Positions 54,364 through 64,000 of a DNA stretch of 64,000 bases are shown here, in pieces. This DNA is from Pseudisothecium myosuroides (taxonomy: Eukaryota > Streptophyta > Bryopsida > Hypnales > Lembophyllaceae). Location of the stretch: assembly GCA_951799445.1 (NCBI GenBank), contig OX637287.1, positions 40,515,724 to 40,579,723 of the forward strand. Direction: 5' to 3'. The notes below the pieces were generated by a model. It did no database searches. It was not told where the DNA came from and was given only the letters and a program-made list of their open reading frames with translations. Each line of letters starts with the position of its first letter. Position 1 is the stretch's first letter. The translations under genes were made by a program, and so were the position numbers.

Positions 54364-54834
54364 AATCTCACCATTGGGATTAGTGCATTTTAATTCAATC
54401 TTAGAGATATTTATAATTTAGATTTTCCTTCTATCTTAAACCTACTTCTACTTAACAATTTTTTAATGAATAAAAATTAAGTTAAAATTTTTTTTCCCCC
54501 TAGACTCTCAACTCAATTCTCCACTATAAATAATTTAAACCTCAAAACTTTGTAGTGCAAAAAATTAAAATTAAGAAGGTTCAAAGTCAAATAATTTAGT
54601 CCCCCAATGTGTTGAAAAACATATCAATTTTTCATTTTAAATACAAATATCTTGCAATCTATGCGGTCAAAAATTCTAAAAAAAATTTGCACATTTTCAA
54701 ACTAGTTAGGTGTAAGATCCTATATTCCTATGGTTAGATGTACAAAAAAGAATTCAATTTTTTACTCTTTGCTATAAAAATGACAATTTTGAGTGTTTTT
54801 TGGTAGAAAAATAGAGGTCTTGGTCCCTTAGGAA
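54364..54834 (+). mobile_element. Element A copy 2, right half
   Basis: Resumes element A at AATCTCACCATTGGGATTAG and runs to GGTCCCTTAGGAA before TTAA (54835-54838). With 40769-41208 it totals about 911 bp, close to copy 1 (933 bp). Confidence 0.85.
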
Positions 54835-54996
54835 TTAAAAATCTTTCTACATAGATATAAATAAATAATTCTACAATATAAAAAATATTATTCTGAATTT
54901 TATGAACTAAGGAAAGTTGCTGTAGCTTGAAGATTTTGAGTTTAGAATGGAACATCTTTACTTTACAATACTAATTGTAAAAATTATAAGTTAATA

Positions 54997-55186
54997 CAGT
55001 AGAACCTCTCTAAGCTGATCGGTCCCAGACCGGTTTGACAGATTGATTTAGAGAGGTTTATTGACTTTTGGAGGGTCATTTTTAGTCACAGCCTTTGTTA
55101 TTTGGCCCAGTCCAGGACCGGTCTGACATGATTGAGTTATGGAGGTTTATCGACTCAGAGGGGATCGACTTAGAGAGGTTCTACTG
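54997..55186 (+). mobile_element. 190-bp pogo/mariner-type MITE
   Basis: Flanked by TA (54995-54996, 55187-55188). Inverted ends CAGTAGAACCTCTCTAAG match perfectly for 18 bp. CAGTA.AACCTCTATAA-like termini typify the pogo/Tigger group, including plant Emigrant MITEs. No coding sequence; internal inverted GACCGG(T/A) words. Confidence 0.9.
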
Positions 55187-55188
55187 TA

Positions 55189-57419
55189 TCTTTTTTTTAA
55201 TAATCTTAAGAAGTTTTGAAAAATATGGCAAAATCTCAAACCATCATGAATTTGTTTGTACTGTACTTCAAATTTTCATTTCTCCACTATATAGGTTAAT
55301 TCATCTTGGAATGAACAAAGTGTCTAAAATGGACCTTTTCAGCTTAGAACATGTATTTTCAAATGAACAAATTATCAATTTAAACATGCTACTCAAGTTG
55401 TCCATAAATCAAATTCAAAATTGCACGTTTACAACAATTTAATTTTAGTATACTTCTTGGTTGTATCACTTGAATGTGTGCCCCCCACCTTAAGATGTAG
55501 CTAGGTGAGTTTGAATAATTATTAAGTTTTTGGGCATCCATCTACCATACACATATATTTTACCTACAATCTTGTCTACCGTACGTTAGGGTCAGATTTG
55601 TCAGACCCTTGATGAAATCTTTTTTTTTTTTTGGTATTTCTTTTTTTTTAACTGCGTTTCAAAGTTTCAAAGTTTCAGTTGGTGATTGAACGCTTTACAT
55701 GACTTCCCACTCTGTACCAAGCAGAACTTGCTCAGTTTAGCTAAAGTTTAGGGAACTTGCTCAATTTAGCTAAAGTTTAGAACTGGGAAACAAGTTCCAC
55801 CAATTAAATCCTGAAAACAATCCCTAATATTTGGCACTTAGGGCTTCCGTTTTGTTTCGAGGATTTAAATTATTTTCATTAACATTTTTTTACATTTCAA
55901 CCGATTTGCCACGTTATAATTTCTGAAAATTTCATCACATGCCATATATGTTTATATTTTGAATTATTTTTTAACAAGTCTTTCAAAACCATATCTACCC
56001 ACAAACTAAAAATCCTCATAACTTTTGACTCATTGATCCAAATTGAATGATTTAAAGCTTCCCACATATATAGAAATCTAAAGAACCAATTTCAAATTTT
56101 TATTTTTTTTAAAAGTAATTTTTAAAGAAGTTTTCTGAGTTGCCTTGGCTACGCAAAGTTCAAAGAAATTACATATCATGCAATAACTTTTTAACTATGT
56201 ATTCAAGAGTTATGAAAATTGTTGGGCCATAAAGCTACTCCTTGGGCACATGTTGCTTAAAATTTCACAGAAAAAAAATAAAAACTCCATTTGTAGTGAG
56301 TTGCCCAAAATCACTATGTTGCCAAAAAACACAGTTTTTTCCTTTAGGGGTTAATTAAAGAAATGGGATAGTACCTCTAAAGCTCGCTTAACAAACATGG
56401 ATACTAGCAGAAAGAACAACTGGCAACAAAATTCCAAAGTAGGGTCTAAAGTGTTTTTTGGCTAGACATAGGCCTCTTGCAACAAATTTTTTAAGGGACT
56501 CTACTGCAAGAGCACTAAGGTAGCAACACCCATAACCGTCAATTTAAACAATTCAGCATAGTTGGAGGTACCTTTTTCTAGAAAAAATATTTTTTCAATA
56601 TTAGCAATTGAAAATCATGAATATTAAAAGAAAACTAGAATTTTTGGATTAGGCATCTAATTTCTATAAATTTTTTAAGTAGAACTCCTTAGGGCACCCT
56701 AAACCACATTCTACTACTAAAATTGCATTGATTCTAGCACCAAAATCTAAAAAAATCATAGCTTACCAACCACAATTAAGGAGGGACACGGTTTCAAGGT
56801 ACTTTTGGAGACACTTGTAGGAAACTCTACAATTGAAGTATGGGTCCACTAATGGTTATGGGTGTTGCTACCTTACACACCTTGCTGAAATGTAGCCAGG
56901 TAAATAAAAAACATATAGAATCATCCATATATATATACCCATTTATAAAATTCTCTAATATAAGGTACTTTCATCTATATATTAACAATTTCTAAAATTT
57001 TCTTAGAAGACTTTGCCAATTTCATCCATATTTTTGCTCAATTCTTTTTGTATTAACCCCTACATGTTATTGGATGTCTCCAGAATTGACAATTTGAAAA
57101 AAATCATCATAAATTACTATTTGAAAGAATATTTTGGAATTGGCATACAAATGAAAGTTGTATATTATAAATTTTTGATTCCATCTGTACAGTTAGATTC
57201 ACCAATGTTATCATCAGTATTTTATTATAAATTTGATAGTAAAATTTGAATTCCTTCTAAATTCAATTACAAGAAAAGTATTAACATTTTTTGATTGATA
57301 CCATAACTATAGGGCAAGATCGGCACATTGATGCCAAATATTTAATTAAAGTTCCCAAAGTAGATTCAACACTTTAAAATTTAATTTTTATAAATTCAAC
57401 AGCACATTCACATCAATTC
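55189..57419. other. AT-rich repeat DNA without genes
   Basis: Contains a 29-bp tandem duplication (55725-55782; AACTTGCTCA(G/A)TTTAGCTAA repeated) and a CCTTTAGGGG-TTAA right end at 56341-56355, whose left partner I could not find. No coding signal beyond chance frames. Confidence 0.45.
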
Positions 57420-57423
57420 TTAA

Positions 57424-57992
57424 CCCTGGAGCGCTCTGACGTCCATTTTCTGGACGATGAACAGATTCAGATCCTTGTTTCTGTCTCATTCCTGCTTGGA
57501 TGAAAGTCATCCTAATTTTTGGTGATACTTTATCAAGTTGTTGTCCTATCCATCAGTTGGATTTGGTGTTACTAGAATATATACATTTCTAAAATTACAA
57601 ATGTGGAATTATGTCAAGTGGTCAATTTGCATTGACTTTAGTTCAAAACTAGATGTGCAAAAATGAGGTCAAAGATGTAAAGGTCACAAAAATTTCAAAA
57701 AATCACCATATGAAGAGAACCTTATTTCAAATCCATTCCAACAAGTTTTACTAAAAAAATGATAATATTTTACTTGTAATTGAATTTAGAAGGAATTCTG
57801 AAATTTTCTTTTCAAAATTTATAGAAAAAGATTAGTGATAGCATTAGTTGTTCTAACCGTACGGATAGAATTTAAAAATCAAAATCTACAGCTTTCATTT
57901 GTATACCAATTCCAAAATATTCTTCCAAATTGTAGTTTATAATGTTTTTTCTCAAATCGTCAATTTTGGAGATGAATCCAGACGTTTAGGGA
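57424..57992 (+). mobile_element. TTAA-type element B, copy 2 (569 bp)
   Basis: TTAA at 57420-57423 and 57993-57996. Left CCCTGGAGCGCTCTGACGTC, right ...GACGTTTAGGGA. The subterminal CGTCCATTTTCTGGACG is a small palindrome. The interior matches 35.5-36.0 kb and, inverted, 58853-59140. Terminal repeats are imperfect. Confidence 0.7.
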
Positions 57993-58034
57993 TTAATATT
58001 CGGCACTTTCCATCAAAAGTCACTTAATCAGATG

Positions 58035-58650
58035 AGGTAAATGTGGAGAAGACAAACTCTTTTATACCATTGAGGTGGTAGGAGGTACAACAAACAATGT
58101 GGGATATGTAAATTAGGATTATTAGGAGCTCAACCATTCATAGTTAAGTCAAAAGCAAAAATTGTATGCAATTTAGAATTTCAAACCTCATTTTGGCATA
58201 GTAGAGTTACTTTTTTCAGAAAACTTTGAATTGAGTTAATGTAGTAAATCAAGCTAAATTTAATTTACAAAATTCCATTTTAGATTTTAAGCCTCCAATC
58301 AAAAGTTATGGTAAAATTTCAAAGAGGGTTTGGAAGGGACATTTTCTTCAAACATCCCCTTCAAAATTTATTTATAACTTTTGATTGGAGGCTTAAATCT
58401 AAAACAGATTTTTAGAGATTGAAGTTAACTTGATTTACTACATTAGCTTAGTTCAAAGTTTTTTGAAAAAAGTTATTCTACTATGCCAAAATAAGGTCTA
58501 AATTCTACTTTGAACACAATTTTTGTGTTTTGACAATGAATGGTGAAGTTTTCATCTTCAAATTATCCCGTATCCTTTGAGGATTCATGATGGACAATGA
58601 ATTTTATTATAAAAACGACCTCTTCATCCTTTGTCTTTACAATATGTTAC
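58035..58650. mobile_element. Fold-back (hairpin) element FB, copy 1
   Basis: A near-complete palindrome. The left arm (ACCATTCATAGTTAAG..., CATTTTGGCATAGTAGAG, AATCAAGCTAAATTTAA, CCAATCAAAAGTTATG) is mirrored on the right (CATAACTTTTGATTGG-like, TAACTTGATTTACTACATTAGC, CTATGCCAAAATAAGG, GACAATGAATGGTGAA). The core arms are 58127-58333 and 58361-58545, with about 27 bp between; weaker pairing extends outward. No coding capacity. Confidence 0.75.
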
Positions 58651-58852
58651 TGAAAAGAGTCTTTCATTTTGCCATCAATTTTATTTTATGGTAGATGGTC
58701 TTCAAATTTTTGGACTAACATTGGACATTTTCTTTTTTTACAACAACTTGGTCATTTAATTTTTGTTGATTTTGGCAATTTTTCATTTTCATTTTTTTTT
58801 GGCATTTATAAAAATAATTAATTTCCGCCAATTCTGCCCTATGGTTACGGTA

Positions 58853-59750
58853 TTGTTGGAATGGATTCAAATGAGGTTCTCTTAACATGATGATTTTTTG
58901 AAATTTTTGTGTTTCTTAAGTCTACAACCTCATTTTTGCAAAGCTAATTTACAACTAGAACCGATGCAATTTTGGCTTTGTCAACCACTTGACATACTTT
59001 CACATTTATAATTTTAGAAAAATATGTAATCTAATGACACTAATTTCAACCATTGGATAGGACAAAAATTTGATAAAGTATCTCCACAAATTAGAATGAC
59101 TTTCATCCAAGCAGTAATGAAAAAGAAAGGTGAGTTTGAATTAGGGCCGCTTTACACCTAGAGGCTGTGCCAATTCTCTTCCAGGCTGATTGTACAAAAT
59201 TTCAACTTGTTTTGGGCTAAAGGCTAGCCTCAACTACTCATTAGAATAAGATTATAATGGGGGGAAATTTTCCCTTATGTAAAAGCCTTGAGGCCAAGAA
59301 GCCCAGGCCGATTCAATAAAAACATGGAAATTTCAGCCCATTTCTCTCATTTTTCAGGGCCGCTTTACACCTAGAGGCCGAGCCAATTCCCCTTGAGGCC
59401 AATTGCACAAATCCAATGAACCCGATTTGTTGAAAAAAATTATATTTTATAAAATATTAAATTTGAAATCTGAAATTAGCCCCAAGGCCAAGAATTGGCC
59501 TCCCATTCTTGGTGCAATCAATTCACCAAGCTTGGGCCATGTCAGATCATATCTTTTTTGAATAAAAAATTCATTCCACCAAATTGGCCCGGCCTCTAGG
59601 TGTAAAGGGGTTGGGGCTAATTTCAGCCTTTTGTCCAATCAAGGTGAGAATTCTTGGCCTCTAACACAGCAAATTGACCCGGCCTCGAAGTGTAAAGCGG
59701 CCCTTAGCTTGTCATCTAGAAACTGGACATTTGTTTGGGATGTTTAGGGG
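58853..59750 (-). mobile_element. TTAA-type element B, truncated copy 3, carrying a Harbinger-type insertion
   Basis: Reverse-complement match to element B from its TTAA end (59751-59754, preceded by GATGTTTAGGGG) to AACCTCATTTGAATCCATTCC at about 58853, where homology ends. The MITE at 59144-59703 interrupts it. With copy 2 it flanks hairpin FB copy 1 in inverted orientation. Confidence 0.68.
59144..59703 (+). mobile_element. 560-bp PIF/Harbinger-type (Tourist-like) MITE
   Basis: TTA duplication (59141-59143 and 59704-59706). Inverted ends GGGCCGCTTTACACCTAGAG and GGGCCGCTTTACACTTCGAG. TWA target duplications with GGG-starting ends are typical of Harbinger/Tourist elements. A second internal pair (GGGCCGCTTTACACC at 59357; GGTGTAAAGGGG-type at about 59596) suggests a nested or duplicated copy. 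Confidence 0.82.
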
Positions 59751-59754
59751 TTAA

Positions 59755-61590
59755 AATAGGCAAACCCTAAAACATGTACAACACAAATGACAATTTGCCA
59801 ATGATAATTACATTGGCTACTTGTTCACAGTAATGTCAAAGCAAGTGCCTGAATCGAATGACTTTGTGATTGGAAATTTACAACTATTCTCAAAATCCTA
59901 ATTTTATTTTGTCAATTCTGTAGATAATTTTAAAGAAGATGCAAAAAATCTTACAAATTGAAGATGACTAAAAAATAGCAATGAGATATGGAGGCCTTAT
60001 TTAGGCCCTTTTTTCAATTGGCAATCTGTAGATTGAAGCAATATGAGATGAAAAACATGAAATAAAAAGGATTTTCAAAATATTTTATAATATAGTATTA
60101 CAATCCCTATAAGTCAATTTTGGTTTGAATTTGTTCAATACAAAATATATCATGTGAAACCCTTGGGTGTCTTCAACTTTTTTTTCTTTTTATGCCTTTA
60201 AAGTATAAAGTCATGAACATCATCTTCTTCTATTGTTGGAAGAGATTGTGGTCATAGGTACCTTGATTGAACCTACACAAGGCCATCAATGCGCCACTTT
60301 GAATGTCTTTGACTTCTTGTCGATGAAAGATATGCTTGAAGTGTCTTCTTTGCTAAGTGCTAGAACGCCTCAGCAACTATCACAATGGGGCTACTTCTTA
60401 GTGTTCTTGCTTTCTTTCTTATGTTCCCTTTGTTGAATCATTTGATACCACCATTGGAATGTTTGCACAATTAGAAGATGATGCTACAAAGTTCCAAAAT
60501 GTTGTGTATACTTTGTGTAGGCCATTTTTGCTTCATAGTCATTTTTTTCCATCACGGCTCAACCACATTGATAGGCTCCTATACTTCTTTATATACCAAG
60601 AGCTAAGCTTTACTATCACATGTTGTCAAAATTCCTATAAAAAACTTTAATATAAATCAAACTACAAAACTCCATAACAGTTTGCAATTACATTCACATT
60701 CAACCAATAGCAGGGCAATTTTGATAAGCTTGATAGGGATATTGCCCCTTACAACTTAGAGGGTGATGGAACCTTTCCCAAACACAAAAATGTAAGTTTG
60801 ACCCCATTGAGCACTCAATATAAGCCCTTTGTTGCTCTATATTAAAAGAAAACTAGATGTTTTTGTTTGAGTGGGCTTGGTCATGCGTTGGAAGTAAAGT
60901 AGTAGTACTACAAATGCGAACTACAGCTCCTCTCTTTGAGCCTTTAATTGACTATAATTCAAGTTGTTCTTTTTTGCTTTGCAAACATCTTTCTATACAA
61001 CATTGAAGGCGGACCAAGTAGAAGGCAAGAACTTTGGTTCTTGAATCACAACTTAAATCCACTACAAAGTCTAGCTTTTGACAATGCCTTTTCCATATCT
61101 TCCACTACTTGCTTCTACTTTATAAGCTCTTTGATGAACCAAACATAGGCCATATTTGTAGAAGCAATATTTTTCAATAGCATGGCACATTGTATGAACA
61201 ATGCAAAAGTGCACACAGTTGATCGGGCTGTTGATAATTTGTGCCCACTTACCATTCCCATCCAAGCCTTCTCTAGGGTCTCAACTTGGCTTCGCTAAAA
61301 TTGGCTTCAAAAACAATCCACCAAATGTTCCAAAATTGTTTGTATTGCCAAAGCTCAAGTGCTTCTACATGTAAGAGATGATGCTTCTTACGCTTATTCT
61401 GCTAGCAGTACATACAAAAATGTGGAGAATTAGTTCTATGAAAAAACTTGTGGAGGCATTTCACTATTTTCATATTCAATACCAAATGCCATTCAACACA
61501 AAACTTTCCAATATTATCTACAACATGCTTCTCACTAGTTAATTGAGCATCCACATCTGTTCGAATGGACGCTTGCTCCAAAACCTACTT
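59755..61590. other. No recognised gene; possible decayed open frames
   Basis: Minus strand 61265-61071 reads WAQIINSPINCVHFCIVHTM and VHQRAYKVEASSGRYGKGIV, which has coding flavour, and weaker pieces occur down to 60.2 kb. I considered a hAT remnant, but motif order does not fit. Left unassigned. Confidence 0.25.
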
Positions 61591-61591
61591 T

Positions 61592-62120
61592 ACACTGCTA
61601 GAAAATTTAGTGTCCAAATCAACAAGAAAGTGTTGATTTTTTTGTTGACTTGGCATGGTCTCGTTGATCAGAAATTTGTTGATTCATTCTATTGATTTGG
61701 TCAAATTTACACTACTAGCTAGAAAAACTTGCAACTAAAACAACCAAAAACTGTTGTTCAAGCCTGTTGTTTTGGTCGCGTTGCCCCGGTCAAAATTACC
61801 ATTGGAGGAGATTCGGGCCTCTATGTGACTGCGAGTTCCCGGACTGTGGGAACTCTGCAGGAATGCTAGGACGCTGCCAAGTCATCAGTTTGACGTGGCC
61901 GAGCGACTGCCACGTCAAATTTTTGAAATCATTTTAAATTTTTGAAAAAAATATTTTTTTTAGTATTCTTTAAACATTTTAATAACTCATTTTTTTTTAA
62001 TAATTTTTTTTTGACAGCAGGGGCTGGTTCCCAGCATTGGGAATAGCCCTGAAATGGTCTTCCAGAGGCTTAGATCTCCTCTAATGACTAAAATTTGTTG
62101 ATTTTTTCTGTTGATTTGGT
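61592..62120. repeat. Palindromic repeat region of uncertain class
   Basis: ACCATTGGAGGAGATTCGGG (about 61799) and the inverse CTTAGATCTCCTCTAATGAC (about 62068) pair, as do CAAATCAACA-type words outside them. CACTGCTAGAAAA (61597) and CACTACTAGCTAGAAAAA (61711) resemble CACTA-element ends but have no matching right ends. It has a GC-rich core (about 61800-61920) with CCACGTCA repeats. Confidence 0.35.
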
Positions 62121-62159
62121 CAAATAAAAAATAATAATGAAATCAATTTTTTTTGCTGC

Positions 62160-62304
62160 CCTAAATATCCGGGCAAAAAACAAAAGAAATTTTATTGCTC
62201 AAATATTTAGGGTAGTTCACAACCACTCCATTATCGCCCATGGGGTTTGAACTCACAACCTCACAGCCAAGAGCCCAAGGTCTTCACCAATGAACCACCA
62301 TTAC
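62160..62304 (-). mobile_element. tRNA-derived SINE-like element
   Basis: On the minus strand, TGGTTCATTGGTGAAG (62297-62282) fits a pol III A box and GTGAGTTCAAACCCC (62256-62242) fits a B box (GGTTCRANNCC type) about 40 nt downstream. The tRNA-unrelated body GATAATGGAGTGGTTGTGAA...ATTTAGGG follows. The spacing is right for a tRNA head; the stems do not look like a functional tRNA. Tail near 62140-62110 is A/T-rich. Confidence 0.6.
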
Positions 62305-62360
62305 AATTGCATGTGCATGAACATTTTTTTTTTTCATTTATCCATTTTCAATTTGGTATA

Positions 62361-63733
62361 TTTAAACTTAGTAGACTTTGATGGCCATTTTCGCATAGTA
62401 GAATAACTTTTTCAAAAAGATTTGAAATAACAAAAATTAGAAAATCAAGCTAATTTTCACTTACAAAAATCCGTTTTGGATTTTGAGTCTCCAATAAAAA
62501 ATTATGGACAAAATTCAGAGGGATGTTTGAAAATATCAAAGCTCGGGTATGTCACTCTTTGTATATTTTGTACACCGCGTGTGGCGGGGGGGATATTTTT
62601 TGGGGGGATCTTTACCTCCAAGGCAACATTAAGAGGGTCCCTATAATTATTTAATTCCAAAAAATGGCCCATTTTAATGCACTCTATCATTATTTATATT
62701 GCCAGGGTCAATGTATTTTTTTGTAGGCTATATTCATTATAAATAAAAAAAGTTAATTAAAAAGTAATGTGAAAGCAAAAGTGTTATAAAAAGAGGTTAA
62801 GAAAAAATTGATTGGAATTCAATCTATCTTCTTGCTTTCTCAAACAATGATCAAACTTCAATGTGGTCATGTGTATAGAAAGAACATGCAAAATAGCTTG
62901 TAGTTAAAAGCAATCTGAGCTGTATGGATGTCCTACTTTCACAAGCATGAAACAGCCAAGGAAAACACGAGGGGAAACAACAGAACACAGTTTTTAAACA
63001 AATAGGAAACAAACACATCAAAGTAAAACTTCAGGTTGGGAAAGGACTTGCACAAATTTGTCATTCACATGTGTTCAAATACACAAGGCAATGTGTAGAT
63101 TTAAATGAAAACAAAAATCAGCTTCTACTAGAGCTTACCTACACAAACATAAGTGACAATATGAAATGCTGCTATAGGATTTGAAAACAAGAACCCTAAT
63201 TGAGGTTCTTCCACATCGTTGCTTCATCCACAAGGTTACTTACAACCAACTGAACAACTTTTCATCCACAATACCTCTTATCCAGTTGTACAACCACATG
63301 TATTCACTGATTTTACTAAATGCGGTTCCTAGGATCCAATTCCTTGGACTCTAAATTACATATAGTACTAAATTTTTAATGGCCCAGATTTATAGGCTAC
63401 CTATATTATTTATAATGGATTTGTAACTTTGAATGTTCCCTACTTTACTTGTAAATTTTTTATAATTTTTATCCAAAATGAATAAAATTCATTCTATTTT
63501 AAGCTGCATGTTGTTTTTAAAATGCGGGAAGTGACCCCCCTGAGTGTCAAAGAAAATGTCCCTTGCAACTCGTCTCTAAACTTTGTCCATAACTTTTAAT
63601 TGGAGGCTCAAAATCTCAAACGGATTTTTGAAAATGAAAGTTAGCTTGATTTCCCAGCTTTTCTTAGTTCAAAGTTTTTTGAAATTTTTTTTTTACAATA
63701 ACAAAATGGCTGCCAAAGTCTGCTAAGTTTAAA
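62361..63733. mobile_element. Fold-back element FB, copy 2, split by a 1-kb insertion
   Basis: Left arm TTTAAACTTAGTAGACTTTG ... CGCATAGTAGAATAACTTTT ... AATTATGGACAAAATTCAGA (62361-62533) is mirrored by right arm TTTGTCCATAACTTTTAATT ... GCCAAAGTCTGCTAAGTTTA (to 63733). It is related to FB copy 1 at 58 kb. The centre is interrupted by the element at 62542-63544. Confidence 0.75.
62542..63544. mobile_element. 1,003-bp non-autonomous relative of the giant element
   Basis: Target duplication TATCAAAG (62534-62541) and TGTCAAAG (63545-63552), 8 bp with one mismatch. Ends CTCGGGTATGTCAC and, reverse complement, CTCAGGGGGGTCAC; the giant element ends are CTCGGGGGGGAGAC and CTTAGGGGGATCAC. Subterminal TATATTTTGTACACCGCGTG parallels AAATATTTTGTAACCACGTG of the giant element's right end, and both carry G-run/ATATTT words. 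It contains no coding frame, so it would depend on a transposase supplied elsewhere. Confidence 0.78.
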
Positions 63734-64000
63734 ATTAAAAAATTGTGAATGATTAAATTAAAATAAAATATCTCCATTATACATAGAATTTCAATTGTGG
63801 TGTCTTAAACCTAGCTTAAATGAGGACAACTTATTTCAAATGCTTGTAAGTTAAAATTGTGTACTTCTATGCCTTTCAACTTTAGAGATTATGTTATCAA
63901 TCTTATTGAGAGTATATATAAAGAATTTTAGACCAATTTGATCAATTTGTCATAACTGCCTAAAATTGCCCAAAATTTAAAAAAATGACCTTTTGAGACA
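63734..64000. other. AT-rich end of window
   Basis: No gene or repeat end recognised. Confidence 0.5.

Noticed and set aside
55725..55782. Tandem duplication of 29 bp as a transposon end
   Set aside because: Only two head-to-tail copies with no flanking duplication; simplest explanation is local slippage.
60200..61300. hAT (DUF659-type) transposase remnant on the minus strand
   Set aside because: A few phrases (NCVHFCIVHTMCHAIEK, ANIPMVVSND) look suggestive, but they occur in the wrong order for that family and no frame is sustained.
61592..61760. CACTA (En/Spm) transposon ends
   Set aside because: CACTGCTAGAAAA and CACTACTAGCTAGAAAAA resemble CACTA termini, but both face the same way. No matching inverted end or 3-bp duplication was found.
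1..64000. CRISPR arrays, bacterial operons, rRNA or intact tRNA genes
   Set aside because: None seen. Repeats present are transposon ends, hairpins or minisatellite, and the tRNA-like segment at 62.2 kb does not fold as a functional tRNA by eye.

Overview
The window looks like nuclear DNA of a land plant, most likely a non-seed plant such as a bryophyte. GT-AG introns join phase-matched exons. It holds plant-specific families (a MYB-CC/PHR1-like fragment and GIL1/IRKI-type genes), an intron-less HSPA12-type HSP70, a Ty1/copia element and AT-rich intergenic DNA full of small transposons. The clade assignment is an inference, because no organelle, rRNA or other diagnostic gene is present. The plant families are recognised from motifs only.

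Layout. 1.4-1.8 kb: minus-strand remnant of a MYB-CC transcription factor with a nonsense codon. 2.7-8.5 kb: a plus-strand multi-exon gene (acidic region, AT-hook, RS-rich region, plant-transposase-like domain, coiled-coil tail) with an in-frame TAG. 11.2-14.9 kb: scattered exon-like remnants. 19.0-20.6 kb: a degenerate block made of a truncated HSPA12 gene and the 3' part of a GIL1-like gene, whose middle 125 bp is inverted. 22.1-23.9 kb: the intact HSPA12-like gene (minus). 26.0-32.35 kb: the GIL1-like parent gene (plus), split 15 codons before its stop by a young, complete copia element (27177-32301, 5-bp target duplication AGAAG).

32.3-41.2 kb and 54.4-64 kb are dense nests of non-autonomous DNA transposons. 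Several are flanked by TTAA with CCC...GGG termini (piggyBac-like signature). Others are long fold-back elements, a pogo-type MITE (TA), a Harbinger-type MITE (TTA) and a tRNA-derived SINE.

Main discovery: one TTAA element (40769-54834) is split by a single 13,147-bp insertion (41209-54355) with an 8-bp target duplication and termini of the form CTYRGGGGG. Inside are a decayed gene of about 1,480 codons (42950-47405), whose layout recalls P/THAP9-type RNase H transposases, and a second unrecognised coding region (48768-49115, continuing at 53200) that is itself split by a 4.1-kb insertion. A 1,003-bp element at 62542-63544 has matching termini, matching subterminal sequence and its own 8-bp duplication, so it appears to be a short relative of the giant element. 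Together they suggest a little-described family of giant transposons and their short derivatives.
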